Source: Clitopilus passeckerianus
Lineage: Eukaryota > Basidiomycota > Agaricomycetes > Agaricales > Entolomataceae
NCBI GenBank assembly: GCA_944990035.1
Contig: CALYLX010000127.1
Span: 868,001-932,000 of the forward strand
Direction of reading: 5' to 3'
DNA: 64,000 bases
The stretch's first letter is position 1; each line of letters opens with the position of its first letter. A program made the position numbers and the translations under genes. The notes under the pieces were generated by a model. It did not search any database. It had not been told where the DNA came from and saw only the letters and a program-made list of their open reading frames with translations. This document shows positions 22,511 through 35,653 of the stretch, piece by piece.

Positions 22511-24127
22511 TGCGTTCAAAAGACTGGTGTTTTTGGTGTGGTTGAAGTGAGAGCCTTTGGTTTCTTCTCGTAGTGGTGGTCCTTATAGAAAGCTATTGGC
22601 TGGACGTCAAGGCCAATGAATGGGTGTTTTGCTGCTGGTTGGTGGCGAGTGGATTGAGGTGGAGGGGAGAGGAGCGAACGTGGGTGTGATCCCGTATATA
22701 AACCGGCCAACCCTGAGAGAGGTGTCATGATCACAGCCACGGTTACCAAAGAGAGGCGGTGAGTCCCAGCCACCGAACAGTTTCACCGGTACGCTCATCA
22801 TCGTTCTGGGCGGTGTTGGGGAGGACCTGGTCGTCGACAGAGACAACTTAGGCGATTGCTGTTCTTATATATTTCTTGCTGCTTTTCAGCTTACCCGTGA
22901 TGATGGACTGCCACGCGGAGAGGAGATGCCATGTGCACCTCCCCGCGTCGATCTTCTAACCTCAGCTGATCTCTCTTGTTATGGATGACGTCTAATAATT
23001 CCTGGGTCTAGTTCGGGGTATCAATTTGGCGAACATAATGAAGGCAACGCAGCCCAGAGTATGCTTCCACTCTACGGGCTCTGTAAGAGTCTAATGGCCA
23101 GTACCGCCGAAGGTGGCGTTACAAAGGTGGTTGACCACAGGAACGAATCAAGACACGCCCATGGTATAGCAGGTCAACGCACCTACTTGCAAGCGCACTA
23201 GGTGCCTTACATGCCTTGTAAGCTTTATTAGACGCTTTCTGCAATCACATACTAGGAAGCTAGCGGAAGCATCTGATCCTGCATGTTCTGCGACTGTAGA
23301 GCCACCAGCGTCATTGTGATGACATTAAGCCCCGACGACCACGAATGGGTCCCAATCTGGTTCATCTGTGGCGATTTGAGGTTAAGACGGCCAGCTCTGG
23401 TCGCGACAAACCGGATTCCTTGGACGGGTGAGCCTCCGATCCCGGACATCTATGGATAACATGGCTCTTCACGGACTGAATGACTAGCTAATCCTTACCA
23501 GCCTTAGTGTGGTGGCGGGTGCCAGTGCGAGGACATGCGATGTCAGATTATGCTGGTTTTGTTTTGAAATTACCCTGCGCTCATTTCAGTTGTCTTGGCC
23601 TTTCATACATTCCGTCAGGCATACACGGCATGCCCTACAGAAACTCCACGGCACAATCGCTAAATCGCCAGAAGAGCTGTCTGATTGCCTTTTCCTTGCT
23701 CATGAAATGGGTACATCTCGCCCAAATTCAGACCTACTAGTAGATATTTTTCCCATAGCACCTACATACGTCCACTCCTTCGTCACACAGAGCGTAAAGC
23801 TCAATTGAATGGAATTCCATAAATCGCGACGCTGATCGAAATCGTGGCTGCATGGAGATAAATCTACCAACGCGTCGTCCGTCGTCCTGCTGACACTGAT
23901 AACCCGGTAACGCCAGCCGCACAGCCGATGCTGCTACCAAATATACACTTCCACCTCCTGGCACCACATTTACAGCATCTTCGCAATATACCGTATACCG
24001 TCATACCAAGTCAGTCAGGCCCCGTCAGCTTTGTCATACCCAACGAGGGATATATTCAAGTTTAGAGGCTCTTTGATTACTGCTACCACCACGACGGCGA
24101 CGAAGACAAGAGAAGGCAGCGCCAAGT
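22511..24127. other. Gene-free 1.6 kb
   Basis: Contains the GNA1 promoter side and the region upstream of the Mo25 gene. Short open frames on both strands (for example 23507-23808) have no domain features. No tRNA or repeat was recognised. Confidence 0.4.
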
Positions 24128-25590
24128 ATGAATTTCTTCAAGACAAAACCGAGGACACCGCCGGATTTGATCAGAGGGCTGAAAGATGCGATACCAAAGC
24201 TAGAGTCTGGCGCGCCAGGAGGAGAGACGAGGAGAAAGGTCTGTTGCTGTTGCCATAACCGCGTGGTTTGGGCGCTAAACAACTCCACAGGCGAACGAAG
24301 AGGTCAATAAGAATCTACAGCAGATCAAAAGCATTCTGTACGGCGATGGAGGTACGCTTTTAAGGCCTTTTCACCGTCTGGCGCAGCTAATGCCTTTTGT
24401 GACCTCGCAGATCCAGCGCCAGAGCTCCTGGCCCAGCTCGCGCAGGAGACGTACCAGACCAACCTTCTTCATTTGCTAGTGATGCACATCGCACGGTTCG
24501 ATTTTGAAGCGCGGAAGGACGTCGTGCAAATTTTCAACAACCTGCTACGGAGACAGATTGGCACGCGGTGGCCGACGGTGGAGTACCTCTCAGGGAGACA
24601 CGAAGTGATCTTCGCTACCCTCGCTGGGTACGAGAACGAGGAGATTGCATTGAACACGGGTATGATTTTGAAGGAGATGTTGAGGCATGAGCAACTATCC
24701 AAGATCTTGTTGCATTCCGAACAGTGCGTTTTTTCCCTTCCCCTACTCGATTTCTATCGATTTCTATTGTGTCGCCCAAGAGCTAACTACCAACCTTTGA
24801 CTAGATTCTACAAGTTCCCTCACTACATCGAAGCGACGACGTTTGGCATCTCATGCGATGCGTTCACAAACTTCAAAGAGACGCTGACACGGCACAAGCC
24901 AATGGTCGCTGATTATCTTGACAAGAACTATGATCGAGTGCGTAATCCGTCTCAACTGTCCAGTCCAGGCCGTACCCGAACAACCCATCTCTTCTACACA
25001 CTTCCCGAGCCCCATTCATCCTTTTTGACCACATTGCTACCCATACTGGGTACAATACCCTTTATGAAATCATATCAACTGACCATTTCCTTTATCTTTG
25101 TATCTAGTTCTTCTCATCGTTCACCACGCTCGTGTTATCGAACAACTATGTCACAAAGCGGCAATCTCTCAAACTCCTCGGCGAGATCCTTTTGGATAGG
25201 GCGAATTTCAGCGTGATGACACGGTACATCGCGAACGAGGCGAACCTGAAGATGATGATGAACCTACTAAGAGACAAGAGCAAGAACATCCAATTTGAGG
25301 CGTTCCATGTGTTCAAGGTAAGCTTTCATTATTCTTGGACCGGGTTGGAAGCTGATTCGGTGGTTCGTCAGGTGTTCGTGGCAAACCCAAAGAAACCAAC
25401 ACAGATCGAGTCTATTCTGCGTAGGAACAGGGATAAGCTTCTAGTATTCCTGAAGAATTTCCAGAATGACAAAGAGGGTAAGTATTTGCTCTGATTGAAG
25501 ACGCAACAAGCTATTAATGATTTGACATCGGCAGATGAACAATTCAGCGATGAGAAGCAATTCTTGATAGCCCAGATCCAAGGCCTGTGA
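24128..25590 (+). CDS. Mo25/CAB39-family scaffold protein (Hym1-like)
   Basis: A helical-repeat scaffold that activates germinal-centre/STE20-type kinases; the yeast homolog Hym1 acts in the RAM network for polarity and cell separation. Exons run from [20 protein letters not shown] at 24128. Then come [68 protein letters not shown] and [20 protein letters not shown]. The end reads [13 protein letters not shown] with stop at 25588-25590. Six or so short introns separate these exons, all with GT-AG ends. Length (about 330 residues) matches the family and no key segment is missing. Confidence 0.93.
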
Positions 25591-26185
25591 TGAGTCAAAC
25601 GTCGTCCAAATACGCCGCTGCATGCTGCCTTTCCTTCCACCTCTATTGGATTGATCAATTTCTATTTACCTGTATCTGTCGCGCTCCTTTCTGGATACCT
25701 GCAACAACTGGACGATAATACAGTCTTTCACTCTTGACCACCACTCGTATCATAGTAAGCTCCTTACCATTGTACACCTATTGTTTCCATTATTTTATCA
25801 GACTCGTTGTACCAATACCATCGTTTAGTGTGATCCGTAGCTTGATCCATAGTCCATTTGTACCCTTTATGTAATCGTCGATAACTGAAGCTCGTTCAAC
25901 AGTGATAACCAGTAATGGCTCCAAGGAGAGACTTGGCGCGGGTTGAAACGTTGACATGCCATCCGAAAGTATGTCCTAATTGCGTTCTAACGCTTGCGTC
26001 AAAATGTGTATGTGGATCACTCTTGTGTTCGCTTTTGTTGGTATCATCCCGGAATGCGTAATCACTTCGACAAACTCGATGGAATTGGTACCTTCCAGCT
26101 AAAATGGCGCATACAACACTGTGATCTATAGGTGAGAATACCAACCGAACGCCCAGCGTCCTGTACCAAAATAATCATCTATCAG
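25591..26185. other. Convergent 3' intergenic region
   Basis: Between the convergent Mo25 and hypothetical genes. AT-richer than the flanks, with no gene seen. Confidence 0.3.
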
Positions 26186-27938
26186 TCAAGGCTTACTTTT
26201 GGGACGCTTCGGGTCAGGGCTGGTTGTCTTGGTGTTACTACCTGGCTTCCTTGGTGGACTATCCTGAAGCTTCCTCTTTCCATCCTGGTCAGACTGATCG
26301 TGAGCCTGAGGAGCTTGTTGGGCTGGATGCGCGGGAAGATGCTGCTGCGCCGAATGTGAGGTCGAAGTGCCAGGTTGGGCTGGCTGCTGGGCTTGTGGTT
26401 GCGGTTGTGCCGAATGCGTGCTTGATGTACCTGGCTGATGTTGTGCCACCTTTGCCGCCGCCGCTTCTTTTAAGCCCTTCAGCGTATTCAACGCACGTTT
26501 TCCGTTGGCCGCTACTTGACTTGAGAGTGTTCTCCTAGGAGACCCTCACACTGATGCACAATACTTGGCTAGTTGCAAAGTAGAAAGGGTCAAGTGTCAA
26601 CCCACCCATCTTTTCCCAGCCCGCCCTTGCTGCGTTCGTCTTGAGCTTCCCGTGGATTTCGTCCAAGATCTTATCGATCTCCTGCGCGATATTTGTCCTT
26701 AACCCCGTAGCCATCTTGAAATAGAGAGCTACGAGGGAGGGGTAAGACGACAGTGTGGGGAGGTAGAAACTTGAAGTTCTTGACTCACATAGATTGTTGA
26801 GGTGTTCAAGACCAAGATCGACTTCCTTGTCAGATTGGACATTTTTCGTTGTGGAAATGGATTTTGCATTGGGAGCAACCAAAGCCATTTTTAACCCGTT
26901 TTCAGGGCCAGAAAGAGGCTGCAGATCTATACTCGAAACGTCATCATTGATATCCCAATGAAACTAAAGGGACCACTTACTGTTCGCTTTGTTGAGAATA
27001 ACCATAATGCGATTGAGGAAGTTGTCGGTTCGGGGCGTTCCATCCTTTCTCAAGAACAATTCGTTGTATAACGCCTACGCCGACCGGTGAAAATGATAAC
27101 TTGGAAAGAAGGAGAGGAATAGCGTACTGCACGCTCTTTCGTTGACATCTTCGGATTTTGCTTCGTACCTGGACGAAGGAATCCGAGTACTTCTTGCGCT
27201 TCGAGCTGAAGGGGGAAACTACTCGGCGGGCATCAACTGGACGAAACTTGTAATCATACCTTATGGTCACATTGACCTATGCACTGTCAGACTTAGAATA
27301 CGTAGCGTAAATCGGCGGTCTTACAATAGTTTGCGCTGGCCCGTTTACCATTTTCGTATATCTTGTTGTCTGCAAGCAATTGCTGGCATTCCGACATTGT
27401 CGCGCTGGCCCAGGTCTTGTCCTGACGTTGGTACATAATCTTGTTCTTTTTGTCATCGGTGCAGTGAGTTCTATAATCAGTGCTCTTCATGTGATTAGCT
27501 TTCTGTCAATTACCCACAGTGAATAACGTTATTTGTTTATCTGCATGAGCTAGAGACTTACGAACTCGAACGACCAAGGGCAGATTGAATCAGGCTCCTC
27601 AGTCCCACTTTCTCCTGATGAATGATTGGAGTTATGGTCATCTCCTTTGTCGATGCCCTTGTTACTCTCAGCTGCGATCCAACTGTTGTCTGACTCCGTG
27701 TGATCTCCGCTATCGCTCGACGACGATCTGGCTGAGATCCTGCCAAGTTTCTGGATCATAAGGGATAAATGGTTACGCCTCGAACGTTCAATGAGATAGA
27801 ATTTGCACGTACACTGTACGAAAAGATGTCTCGATGTGAGTCTGGGAACCCTTCCGGGGGCCCAGTGGATGGGATCCCGGTCGTCCTTCCAGTCGTCACG
27901 ACAGGTAAGGCATGGAGAGCAGAGGAAGACTCAAACAT
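26186..27938 (-). CDS. Uncharacterised protein with Q/A/P-rich tail
   Basis: At least six exons with protein-like content, from MFESSSALHALPVV (start near 27938). They continue with an acidic Ser-rich exon (SGESGTEEPDSICPWSFEF), then DKTWASATMSECQQLLADNK, DYKFRPVDARRVVSPFSSKR, LYNELFLRKDGTPRTDNFLN and MATGLRTNIAQEIDKILDEI. The end is a low-complexity tail rich in Gln, Pro, Ala and His finishing KTTSPDPKRPKSKP, which may carry a nuclear signal. I do not recognise the family. The junction between the NYCKTADLRY exon and the DYKFRP exon is unresolved, because the obvious intron there would be only 25 bases. Confidence 0.5.
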
Positions 27939-28186
27939 GTGAGGGTAGTATGCAACAGCTTCATCGGATCGTTCTGAAACTGACTGGGGGAAGAGATCAA
28001 AGTGAAGCACGGGATGGAAAGTCGCTGAGGTGGGGATCTACAGGCCTGCTGAGAATCCTGAGGAACCAAAGCTGTTGGCAGAATATTTAAAGGCTCGGGG
28101 AGCAGTGTTTAAACGCCTATACCCTTTTCTACGACGTGTGGATGCCATCAAGCCTTTGTAGGCGCCTTGCGTGTCCAAGGTAGGCG

Positions 28187-30150
28187 ATGGATCAGTCTCG
28201 TTCATTGACCGCCCCCCCTCCCCCGGGAAATTTTACAATGAATGCCATATCTTCTGAGATTTTTGTACATAACCGTGGGCTCGGAAAGTTCTTACAAGTC
28301 GCGATCAAGAACATTGACTGGCAAATCAGAGCCTCAGACCCAGGCCCAGTTTTGAAGATGGGGCTGATAGAGGTACCGAATGGACGTTACTTGGTGGACT
28401 TGACACAAACGTTTGTGGGCGTATCGTGGGCGTGATGGTCGGGAGGTGAGACGGGAAGAACATCTCTCAAGGGCTGTGGGCGTGTTGTGGGTATTCATTG
28501 GCCTTCCGGGTGACTTGCTTGCCCTTGCGCTCACCTCCAAAACCCTGTGTTCTATCGTTGTTCCTGAGCACATACAGTACCGAAATATTCGTCGGGCGCT
28601 GTTGCCTAGAAATATATGGAAATCACTCCTCAATAATACAGCCGCAGCTGGCAGAATCCGGTATTTGTGCATCCCGCCAGGGCCAGAAGTATCCTCGAGG
28701 GCCATACCCCCGGCGCCGATCATTCCGAAGCCTTTCGAGGATGCTCTCATAGAAGAAGGTGAAGAAGAAGAAGAGTATCCGATGAGATATGCAAATGCAT
28801 CTCGAAGTCTGGCTCATGCAATTCGTTTTATGCCCCTTCTTAGACATTTTTCATGGCATATTCTCGAACGGCCTAGCCCCTCCATGTTCGAAGCGCTAAG
28901 CGAAAGCTGTCCAGAACTTCAGGAAATTGAAATCTTGAACTACGGGACGAATGGGCAAACTATGTCTCATTCAAAACTGGAAGAATCAAAGGTGAGATGC
29001 GACCACGCACACGTCAGGTTGCCACCTGCTGATCTGAAACCTCTTTTCTAGCTCTGGAGCCTCTCGAACCTCACTCACTTTTCCTACGCGGAACACTACA
29101 GTCAAGGTGATCCATTGGTTCACAAGGTATACACGGCCAAGCTCGTCGATATGCTGGTATATCGGTGCCCCAACTTGCACAGTCTCCAGATATTCCAGCA
29201 CTATGCTTGGCACCGGTCCCTGTCTACGGAACCAATCCAACGGCTATTCAAGATCGGTCGAAGGCCTTACCTTAAACGCCTTAGTGTAGAGGTCGCAGGG
29301 CTTTTGCCTGATCCCCAGCCTTTCTTTGCCGCTCATCCTCTCCTAGAGGCTCTATATGTCCAGGCCGCTGGCTCGAGCCCTCCGAGGTTCAGGTTTGCGC
29401 ACCTGGATAATCTTCGCAGCTTAAAACTGGTTTGGGTACCAGGGCAAAGGCGGCTGGCATGCGATGTTAGTCATCGCCTCTTGCACCTAGATGTGGGATT
29501 AGACGTGAATGATAGCTCAGCCGCGTTTCCCTTCCCCAGAGATGGAAAATGTCGAAACAGCACCGGATGTTTCTTGGCGAGACTGTCATCACTTCAGACG
29601 CTCGTGCTGCGATTTGAGGACGGCGCCTTCCTCGACTTGAATCTCGCCTACGCCATGGTTCAAGAGGTTCCTCACATTCAGCGCCTGGCGTTTGTTGTAT
29701 ACTCTGACTACTACGTAAAGATTGACGAGGTTCGTGTTACTAAATGACAGAGACCATACCGAGAAGACTCATCCTTCTCTCACGAAACAGGATATCGAAA
29801 CTATCGGGAAAATAATCTCTTCACTTCCCAATTTGACCCACTTCAGCCCAGCCTTAGCCGATATCTGGGTTTCACAAGTTCAGGACCGTCAAGAGGAAAA
29901 TGGAGCCACAGTAAAGCTACTGGTCAGCTCTGCACCAAAGTTACAATTCGTTGGAATCCGGTTGCGAAGGGCTACGAAACCGTGCCCAGAGTGGGTGGTG
30001 ATTGACCGAGACGCAGATGGTGAATATCAGGGATACTCTTGGGCAAACCCTTATCGTTTCAGAAAAGACATTACACCCGATCTCTGGAGTGACTGCTACG
30101 ACGGAGCTGGCACAGAGCTTTTTCAAACACCACGCGACGATTTTGCTTAG
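28187..30150 (+). CDS. F-box / leucine-rich-repeat-like protein, copy 1
   Basis: An F-box core is split by an intron: LIEVPN before it (near 28370), then FIGLPGDLLALALTSKTLCS at about 28495. The C-terminal part carries irregular LRR-like segments: MPLLRHFSWHILERPSPSMF, CPELQEIEILNYG, CPNLHSLQIFQHYAW, LDNLRSLKLVWVPG, LSSLQTLVLRFEDG and LPNLTHFSPALADI. The stop is at 30148-30150. Such proteins usually recruit targets to SCF ubiquitin ligases; the target is unknown. The start is uncertain; 28187 is the first in-frame ATG of the N-terminal exon. Confidence 0.7.
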
Positions 30151-30257
30151 ACGAGTCTAGAATTAAAAGCTCTGATTATTTCGATGGTTAGAGAAAATCC
30201 AGTGTCATCATTTTAAGCCCACAAGTTAGGCTTGTATCCAGTAGGAAGTATTCGTAT

Positions 30258-31549
30258 TCACACCTCCATCTCCGGGTGTCCATGGTGGACGGGATCTTGT
30301 AACCATACAAAACTTGTCCGAGTGGGAACCTCCAAATTTCTAGCAACCACTTCCAAGCTCCTACCACCCTCTGTTCGCCGAAAGACCACAATACCTCCAG
30401 TCCCTGCCACCCCTCCGACGGCAATATATTCGTCGCCACCGTTCTCGTACGGTCCCAGCGCCATCCCTCTTGGTTGTTCAACCCCGGTGTACACCTGGTT
30501 CACCAGCTTCAGGCCCTCCCTCTTCGTATCCTTCCCGGCATGTTCAAATATTGCAATTGTGTCCCCACGGGGATCTTGAACTCCAGTATTCCGATTGGTG
30601 ACATATATGTATGGAATCGGAAAACGTCGAGTGAGCTTCGGAGTGACGATTTCCGCAGCCGCCCAAAGGGCTCCAATCGGTTGGTCTGACGGAAGAGTAG
30701 AAATGTTGGCAAGAATTTGGGTATCCGTGCCGTTGGGTGTGCTAGGTATGTGCTGGACAGTGAGGGTTGAAGCTAATTCGTGAACAGTAAACAACCGATC
30801 ATCTGAACAGACCGACCATTTTAGCTGCAAGGCCAAAGAATTATGGCAAGAGTCTTACCATAGATGGAAATATGACGGGGTCCACTCCCCACGGGCTGCA
30901 GGATAAAGCCCTGTATCTTGTAGTTGCCCAGGCTAGTTTGTTTGAGCCTCCAGATTTTATCACCACCCTAGCGTCTTTATGAGCCCATATTCTCCAACAC
31001 TGAATAGAAATGCTCACGAGATCTGGAACGAAGACCTCCCCTCTATGTTCAACTGCGTGGTGAGGATGGCTGGTTAATGGAGTAATTGGCTGGGGGAATG
31101 CGATAGCAGGTACATCTTGATCTGAGAATGACAATGGGTTCTTGTGGTCTGTAGGGACCAATCTAGCGGTGCCAGAGACATAATTTGTCACCGCAACTTC
31201 TCCGGTGGAGAGTGCGACTGCAAAGTTAGGACTATTCCCTCCCGAGCTGGCATTGCTCTTGGCCCCGGAAAGAGAGCCGTCGGGGGAGATAGAAAATGAT
31301 TGTAATCCACCTTCCGCGACTTGATTGACTGCACTGCATGCAACTTGTTAGTGGCTCTGAATCCCATTGTTATGGTGAGTGGAAGACCTACTAGAGGATA
31401 CTAGAATTTTTAGGATGAAGAGTGATCCAGGAAGATGACGGTCCAGTCGGGAATTTGCTAACGAGAGAAAGTGACCCAGAGGTAGCGTTGAAGAGATACG
31501 TGGCCACGAAGACATCGTAGCCTCCAGCTAGAAGTCGAAAAGACACCAT
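30258..31549 (-). CDS. Lactonase-family beta-propeller protein, copy 2
   Basis: Paralog of the gene at 12312-13509. It starts MVSFRLLAGGYDVFVATYLF at 31549 and shows the same landmarks: SHPHHAVEHRGEVFVPDL, GGDKIWRLKQ, GSGPRHIS, YIYVTNRNTGVQDPRGDTIA, VEQPRGMALGPYENGGDEYI and RTSFVWL. The frame then continues QDPVHHGHPEMEV to a stop at 30258, beyond the point where copy 1 ends, so the C-terminus is extended by about 13 residues. Exons match those of copy 1, with divergence throughout. Activity is not assured; see copy 1. Confidence 0.85.
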
Positions 31550-32161
31550 CACGGGTCTGAACCTCTCTTATTTTTTCATAGGTCACATTATTCGAGCCGC
31601 TTATATAGGCGCTATAGTGCTGTCGCCCTGTGACCGTCTACTCAAGAACAGAAGGCTCGTCGTTGTCCAATGAAAGTCGTTCATGTGTATGAACGGCGAC
31701 CACGGCCCGCCCAGAAGAACTTATTTTGACCCGTCCTTCCAAGTTCAAACTCGGGACCACTCCGCTTTGAGAGGTAATTTTCTCCTGTACTTTCTGAAAG
31801 CACCAGGACGCGGCTGAGCTAGGCAAATATGACATTGGACGTTGTTCCGAGTCCTCGTCACCGAAACGTGAGGTTCATACTAGCCATTGGCTAGGCGTTG
31901 CTGTCCGAGATCTGACAAAGATAGCACGTATGCTGACACTATGAAATGAGGCATCTTGATGGTTCTGTATGAATTGGAAAGGCATTTATGTCTTCGCCAA
32001 TGTACAGAATCCAGTCGAAGCGTCGGCTCCAAGATCCCGATTCCGACGATAAGATAACCACCCGTGGCAGTTGGGACAGATCAAAACGCGGTATCCGACC
32101 AAAGGCAGCCATGCAGACTCAGCATGTCCTTCTGTTCATCTACCACCAGGTCTAGGTCTGA
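31550..32161. promoter_or_regulatory. Divergent promoter region
   Basis: Between the lactonase-like copy 2 and the second F-box gene. No other gene, repeat or RNA seen. Confidence 0.3.
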
Positions 32162-33440
32162 ATGGCAAGCGGCAGACTTCCGCTTGAAATAATCTCCGAA
32201 GTCATAGCTGCTCTTCTAGTCGAGCCTGACCTGGTGCGCTTTGGGATTATTGCTCGGCCGAAGGAATGTTCCAAGGTTGACTGGTTCTGGTTGGAACCAT
32301 TTACATTGGTGTCGAAGGCTTTTAGAGCTCTGGCGCTAGAGAAATGGTTTCGAGTGTTTTTCTCTGAAAATTCTGCGGATCTCAACACATTTCGGGATAT
32401 GTTTCTAGATAATGGGGTCAATTGGATACGGTACGTACAAATCTTGACAAAGCTTGATTTGCAAATTCAAGCTCGTTACCTTTGCAGAGAACTTCACATT
32501 GCGCACCCAGTACCATACTTTCACTCACAGGTCAAGCCTTCCTGGGATTTGCATGGCCTCCTGCGCCTGCAAAAAATTAGGGTGTACTGGAACTCCACAT
32601 CGCTGCCCTTTCCTGCCTTGAATTATGTACCCTTCCTGCACGTCCCATCGCAAATCGAAAGTCTAGATATCAGAGGGATACCCTGGCCTTCACCGCTATT
32701 CTTTAGAGACCTCGACCAGAAATTCCCAAACCTTACGAGAATTGACCTTTGGCAAGACCGAGTGTGGTGTGGGCTATGCAATACTTGCCAAAAAGTGCGC
32801 TTCAATGTTCCAGGCGACAAACGGATCGTTTATGAGCATGGATCTGGCCTTCCTGTAGGTTTCTTATTCTCTGGTATGCCTGCCACCTTGACTCATAAAC
32901 TGTCCATAGATCCACTATGCTCGTGCATTCGCCTCTCTGAACCGGCTCACTACCATCTGCTTTAACGTCGCAAACCACCCCAACCCTTCCCTAACACTAG
33001 GGCCAGCCGACAACAAAGACTCGAACCCCTATCAGTGGTCAGGTGAATGCGCGGCGTGTATGGAGATCCTTGACACGGACGATGCTTTCCGAGATCGTTG
33101 GATGGCAAGGAAGAACGGCAACCGGATGCCGGACGATGTGGAAAGCTCACCATCTGCTGCAATATACGTTGCACCGCCGCGACTGGAAACGGTGGAATGG
33201 AGGTTTTGGAATGTGGCGAAGAGTGTTACGGAGGATGCAATTGAGGAGGAGGATAGTTGGGAAGAGATATCGCAGGCTGATCTGGAGAATTCAGAACAAA
33301 ACGAGCAACCGGATGAGTCGCAGGACTCAGAGGTTGCGGAAGAAGCGGCCCATGCGACGAGTGCATCGGGGATACTGGAGGAGGAAGTGGTCGTCGAGCC
33401 TGCCGCTCAGCCAGATACAGCACTTTCTCCTGGATCATAA
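32162..33440 (+). CDS. F-box-like protein, copy 2
   Basis: Two exons, 32162-32853 and from about 32910 to 33440, with the intron between GSGLP and IHYARAFASLNR. The N-terminus MASGRLPLEIISEVIAALL is F-box-like (LPxEIIxxV). The middle contains LRLQKIRVYWNSTSL, VPSQIESLDIRGIPWP and FPNLTRIDLWQDRVWCGLC with a Cys-rich patch CGLCNTCQKV. The tail is strongly acidic (EEEDSWEEISQADLENSEQN). Resembles agaric F-box proteins that are poorly conserved outside the box; target unknown. Start at 32162 is the first ATG of the open frame. Confidence 0.7.
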
Positions 33441-33581
33441 TTGAAATGTCAGAGATTCAGCAGCGGTTTGCCGGCGAGAACTTAGTCCATACAGGTCTAG
33501 CAAGAGAGCCGGGGCATATTGAGAAGTCAGGGATAGCCATAGAAATTATGCAACAAAGTCCCAGTAAATTACAGACACAAC

Positions 33582-35653
33582 CTAACCGTGGTAGCTCATA
33601 GCCTCCCTATCCGAACTCATCACCCTAGCGTACTCTAGGATCAATCTGCAGATACGTCAAGTCAGCGACGCCTGCCCGACAATGTTAGAAGTGAAGCTTG
33701 CCTATAAATATACGCGGTGACATCTTCCTGGCGCCATAGCGTCCTGCTCCAATTCCTACCCTCGACAGCGATCTTCTTGGCAAGGTCATGATGAGCACCT
33801 TCTCCATACATGCCGCCGCGGAAGAAAGCTAGAGCATCGTGAACATCGGAGTAGTCGACCTGGATGGGGACATAGTGAACCCATGGTTCAATGCGATCGT
33901 AGAACCACTCTGGATAGACGGTAGCCTTGAAAATGAGGGAATTGGTAGTGATGAGGCGTTTGAAACGGCTAGACCAGGCATTTCCGTCAACCTAGGAAAA
34001 TCCATGTATTAGAATTTCCATAGTAGGAGAGATGAAAATGAGCTTACGTCGACGATGTATTTGAACCTTCCGGAGTCTTTCTGGTTATGCTTCTTCCTCC
34101 ACTCGTATATCTTCAGCAGCTCGGGACACGTATCCTCGTGGCAACCAACGGGTTCCCCAGAAAATGCAATATCAAATATGGCTGGGTTGATAGCTGCCCT
34201 CTGCATCTCCTTTCCTTGCCCGACAGGTTCTCTGTCGCTCTTCGGCGGAATCAACACCTTCACGGTGCCATTCAATCCTGCAGCGAAATCAACCAGCCTA
34301 GCCCTCTGCGACTCTCTCCACCTCGTATACGGGGCATGCCACATTCCCGTATTGCTTCCTCTCCAATTCATCCTCTCATCCTCCTTGTCATCCCAATCCG
34401 GGTCGTCCTCTCTAGGCTTTATATCGTCTATCCAACCGGACAAGGTAGGAATTTGTATGTCATGATGCATCTTCGTCGAGCAGAAAGCGAATTGGGGGAT
34501 GAGGAGCTTTTCGGGGACAGGGTCAGGGTGAACGAGGAATTCGCCTTGTAGCTCAAAAACTTCGGGGTGTACACAGGGATCCATGAGTTTGACGTGGTCG
34601 TGAATGAACGTTTTGCGATCGGTGTGAATGGCAGAACGCTCCCGTGCGGGAGATTTGGGTCCGCAGCCTGAGAGCCACCCTAAGCGGGGTGCAGCTGGCA
34701 AATTATTGACATCGAGGTCTGAAGGTATATGGGTTAGCGAGGGTATAACTCAAGGCCATCAAGGAAGAGATACATACGCTCGCCTCTACTGGCGGCAAGA
34801 AGAGCAGCCTTTTTGACGTCGAAGTCGGTGAACAGAGTAGGGCTGTCATGAGGAGACATAACAGCTCTGAACAGTGGCAGCTCAGTTTGTACGTCCTTAA
34901 GGATCTCTTGGATGGACCTGGCGCCGCCAAGCAAGGCTTCTGGTTCCCATTGCATATGCTCTGGGAATGCCACGCGGAGAACATGGATTGGCCCGTTCGT
35001 TTCATTCTTGCCCAAGGTGAAGCTCTCTTGGTGAGATTCACGCTCGGATTGTATGCGTTGAAGGTCCGTGGGGGTGTAGCCCCAGAATGGCTCAATGTCT
35101 CGCCATATCTGGTCGTATTCATCAGGTAGTTGAACGTTATACTTCTCAACGTAGTCCCACCTGTAAAAGGTTGGTTCAGTATTTGGAGAGGATCGTAGCC
35201 AACAACGTACCACTTGTCGAACCCACCGGGTGGTTTACGGTGATACCTCCGTTCATATTCCTTCACAGCCTGTCCAAGCGTCGTGCTAGCCCTCGCCTTC
35301 TTATCCTCCCACTTCTTCTGAGCTTTATCGATAAGCTCCAAGATAGGGTGTGCGCCATCGGGATTGACCTCCAGCAATCCATCCTCTCTCCAAATATGAG
35401 GTTGCAATGGTTTCTGCTCCTTCACGGCTGTCGATGGGGGTGGAATACAGATACGAGGATCTTGATTGTCCCCATATTCTTCATCCGTTTGCTTTGGTGG
35501 TTTCGTAGGATTCACGGGCGGTTCAGGGACGTTGGCCTCAGAGCTATAGTCATAGCTGCTACGTGTCAAGAACTCTCTCCAATAAACGGCGAAAGTCACC
35601 AAGACCACAAAAAGAGGGATTAGCACAAGCCTCAGCTCTCGTCTGAGTGGCAT
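33582..35653 (-). CDS. GT90 CAP10-like glycosyltransferase
   Basis: Type II membrane protein of glycosyltransferase family 90, related to capsule-associated CAP10 of Cryptococcus; probable Golgi location. Start MPLRRELRLVLIPLFVVLVT at 35653 gives a single transmembrane anchor at residues 9-25. A Pro-rich stem follows, then WYVVGYDPLQ, YDQIWRDIEPFWGYTP, the exon DLDVNNLPAAPRLGWLSGCG, and the GT90 core KYIVDVDGNAWSSRFKRLIT, NSLIFKATVYPEW and WVHYVPIQVDYSDVHDALAF. The last exon LILEYARVMSSDREAMSYHG stops at 33582-33584. Six or so exons. The N-terminal acidic/Pro stem is poorly conserved in the family, as usual. Confidence 0.88.

Noticed and set aside
32990..33025. GGTTCGAGTC on the minus strand, tRNA-like
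   Set aside because: The flanking bases do not form a T-arm stem, and the segment is inside the F-box gene.
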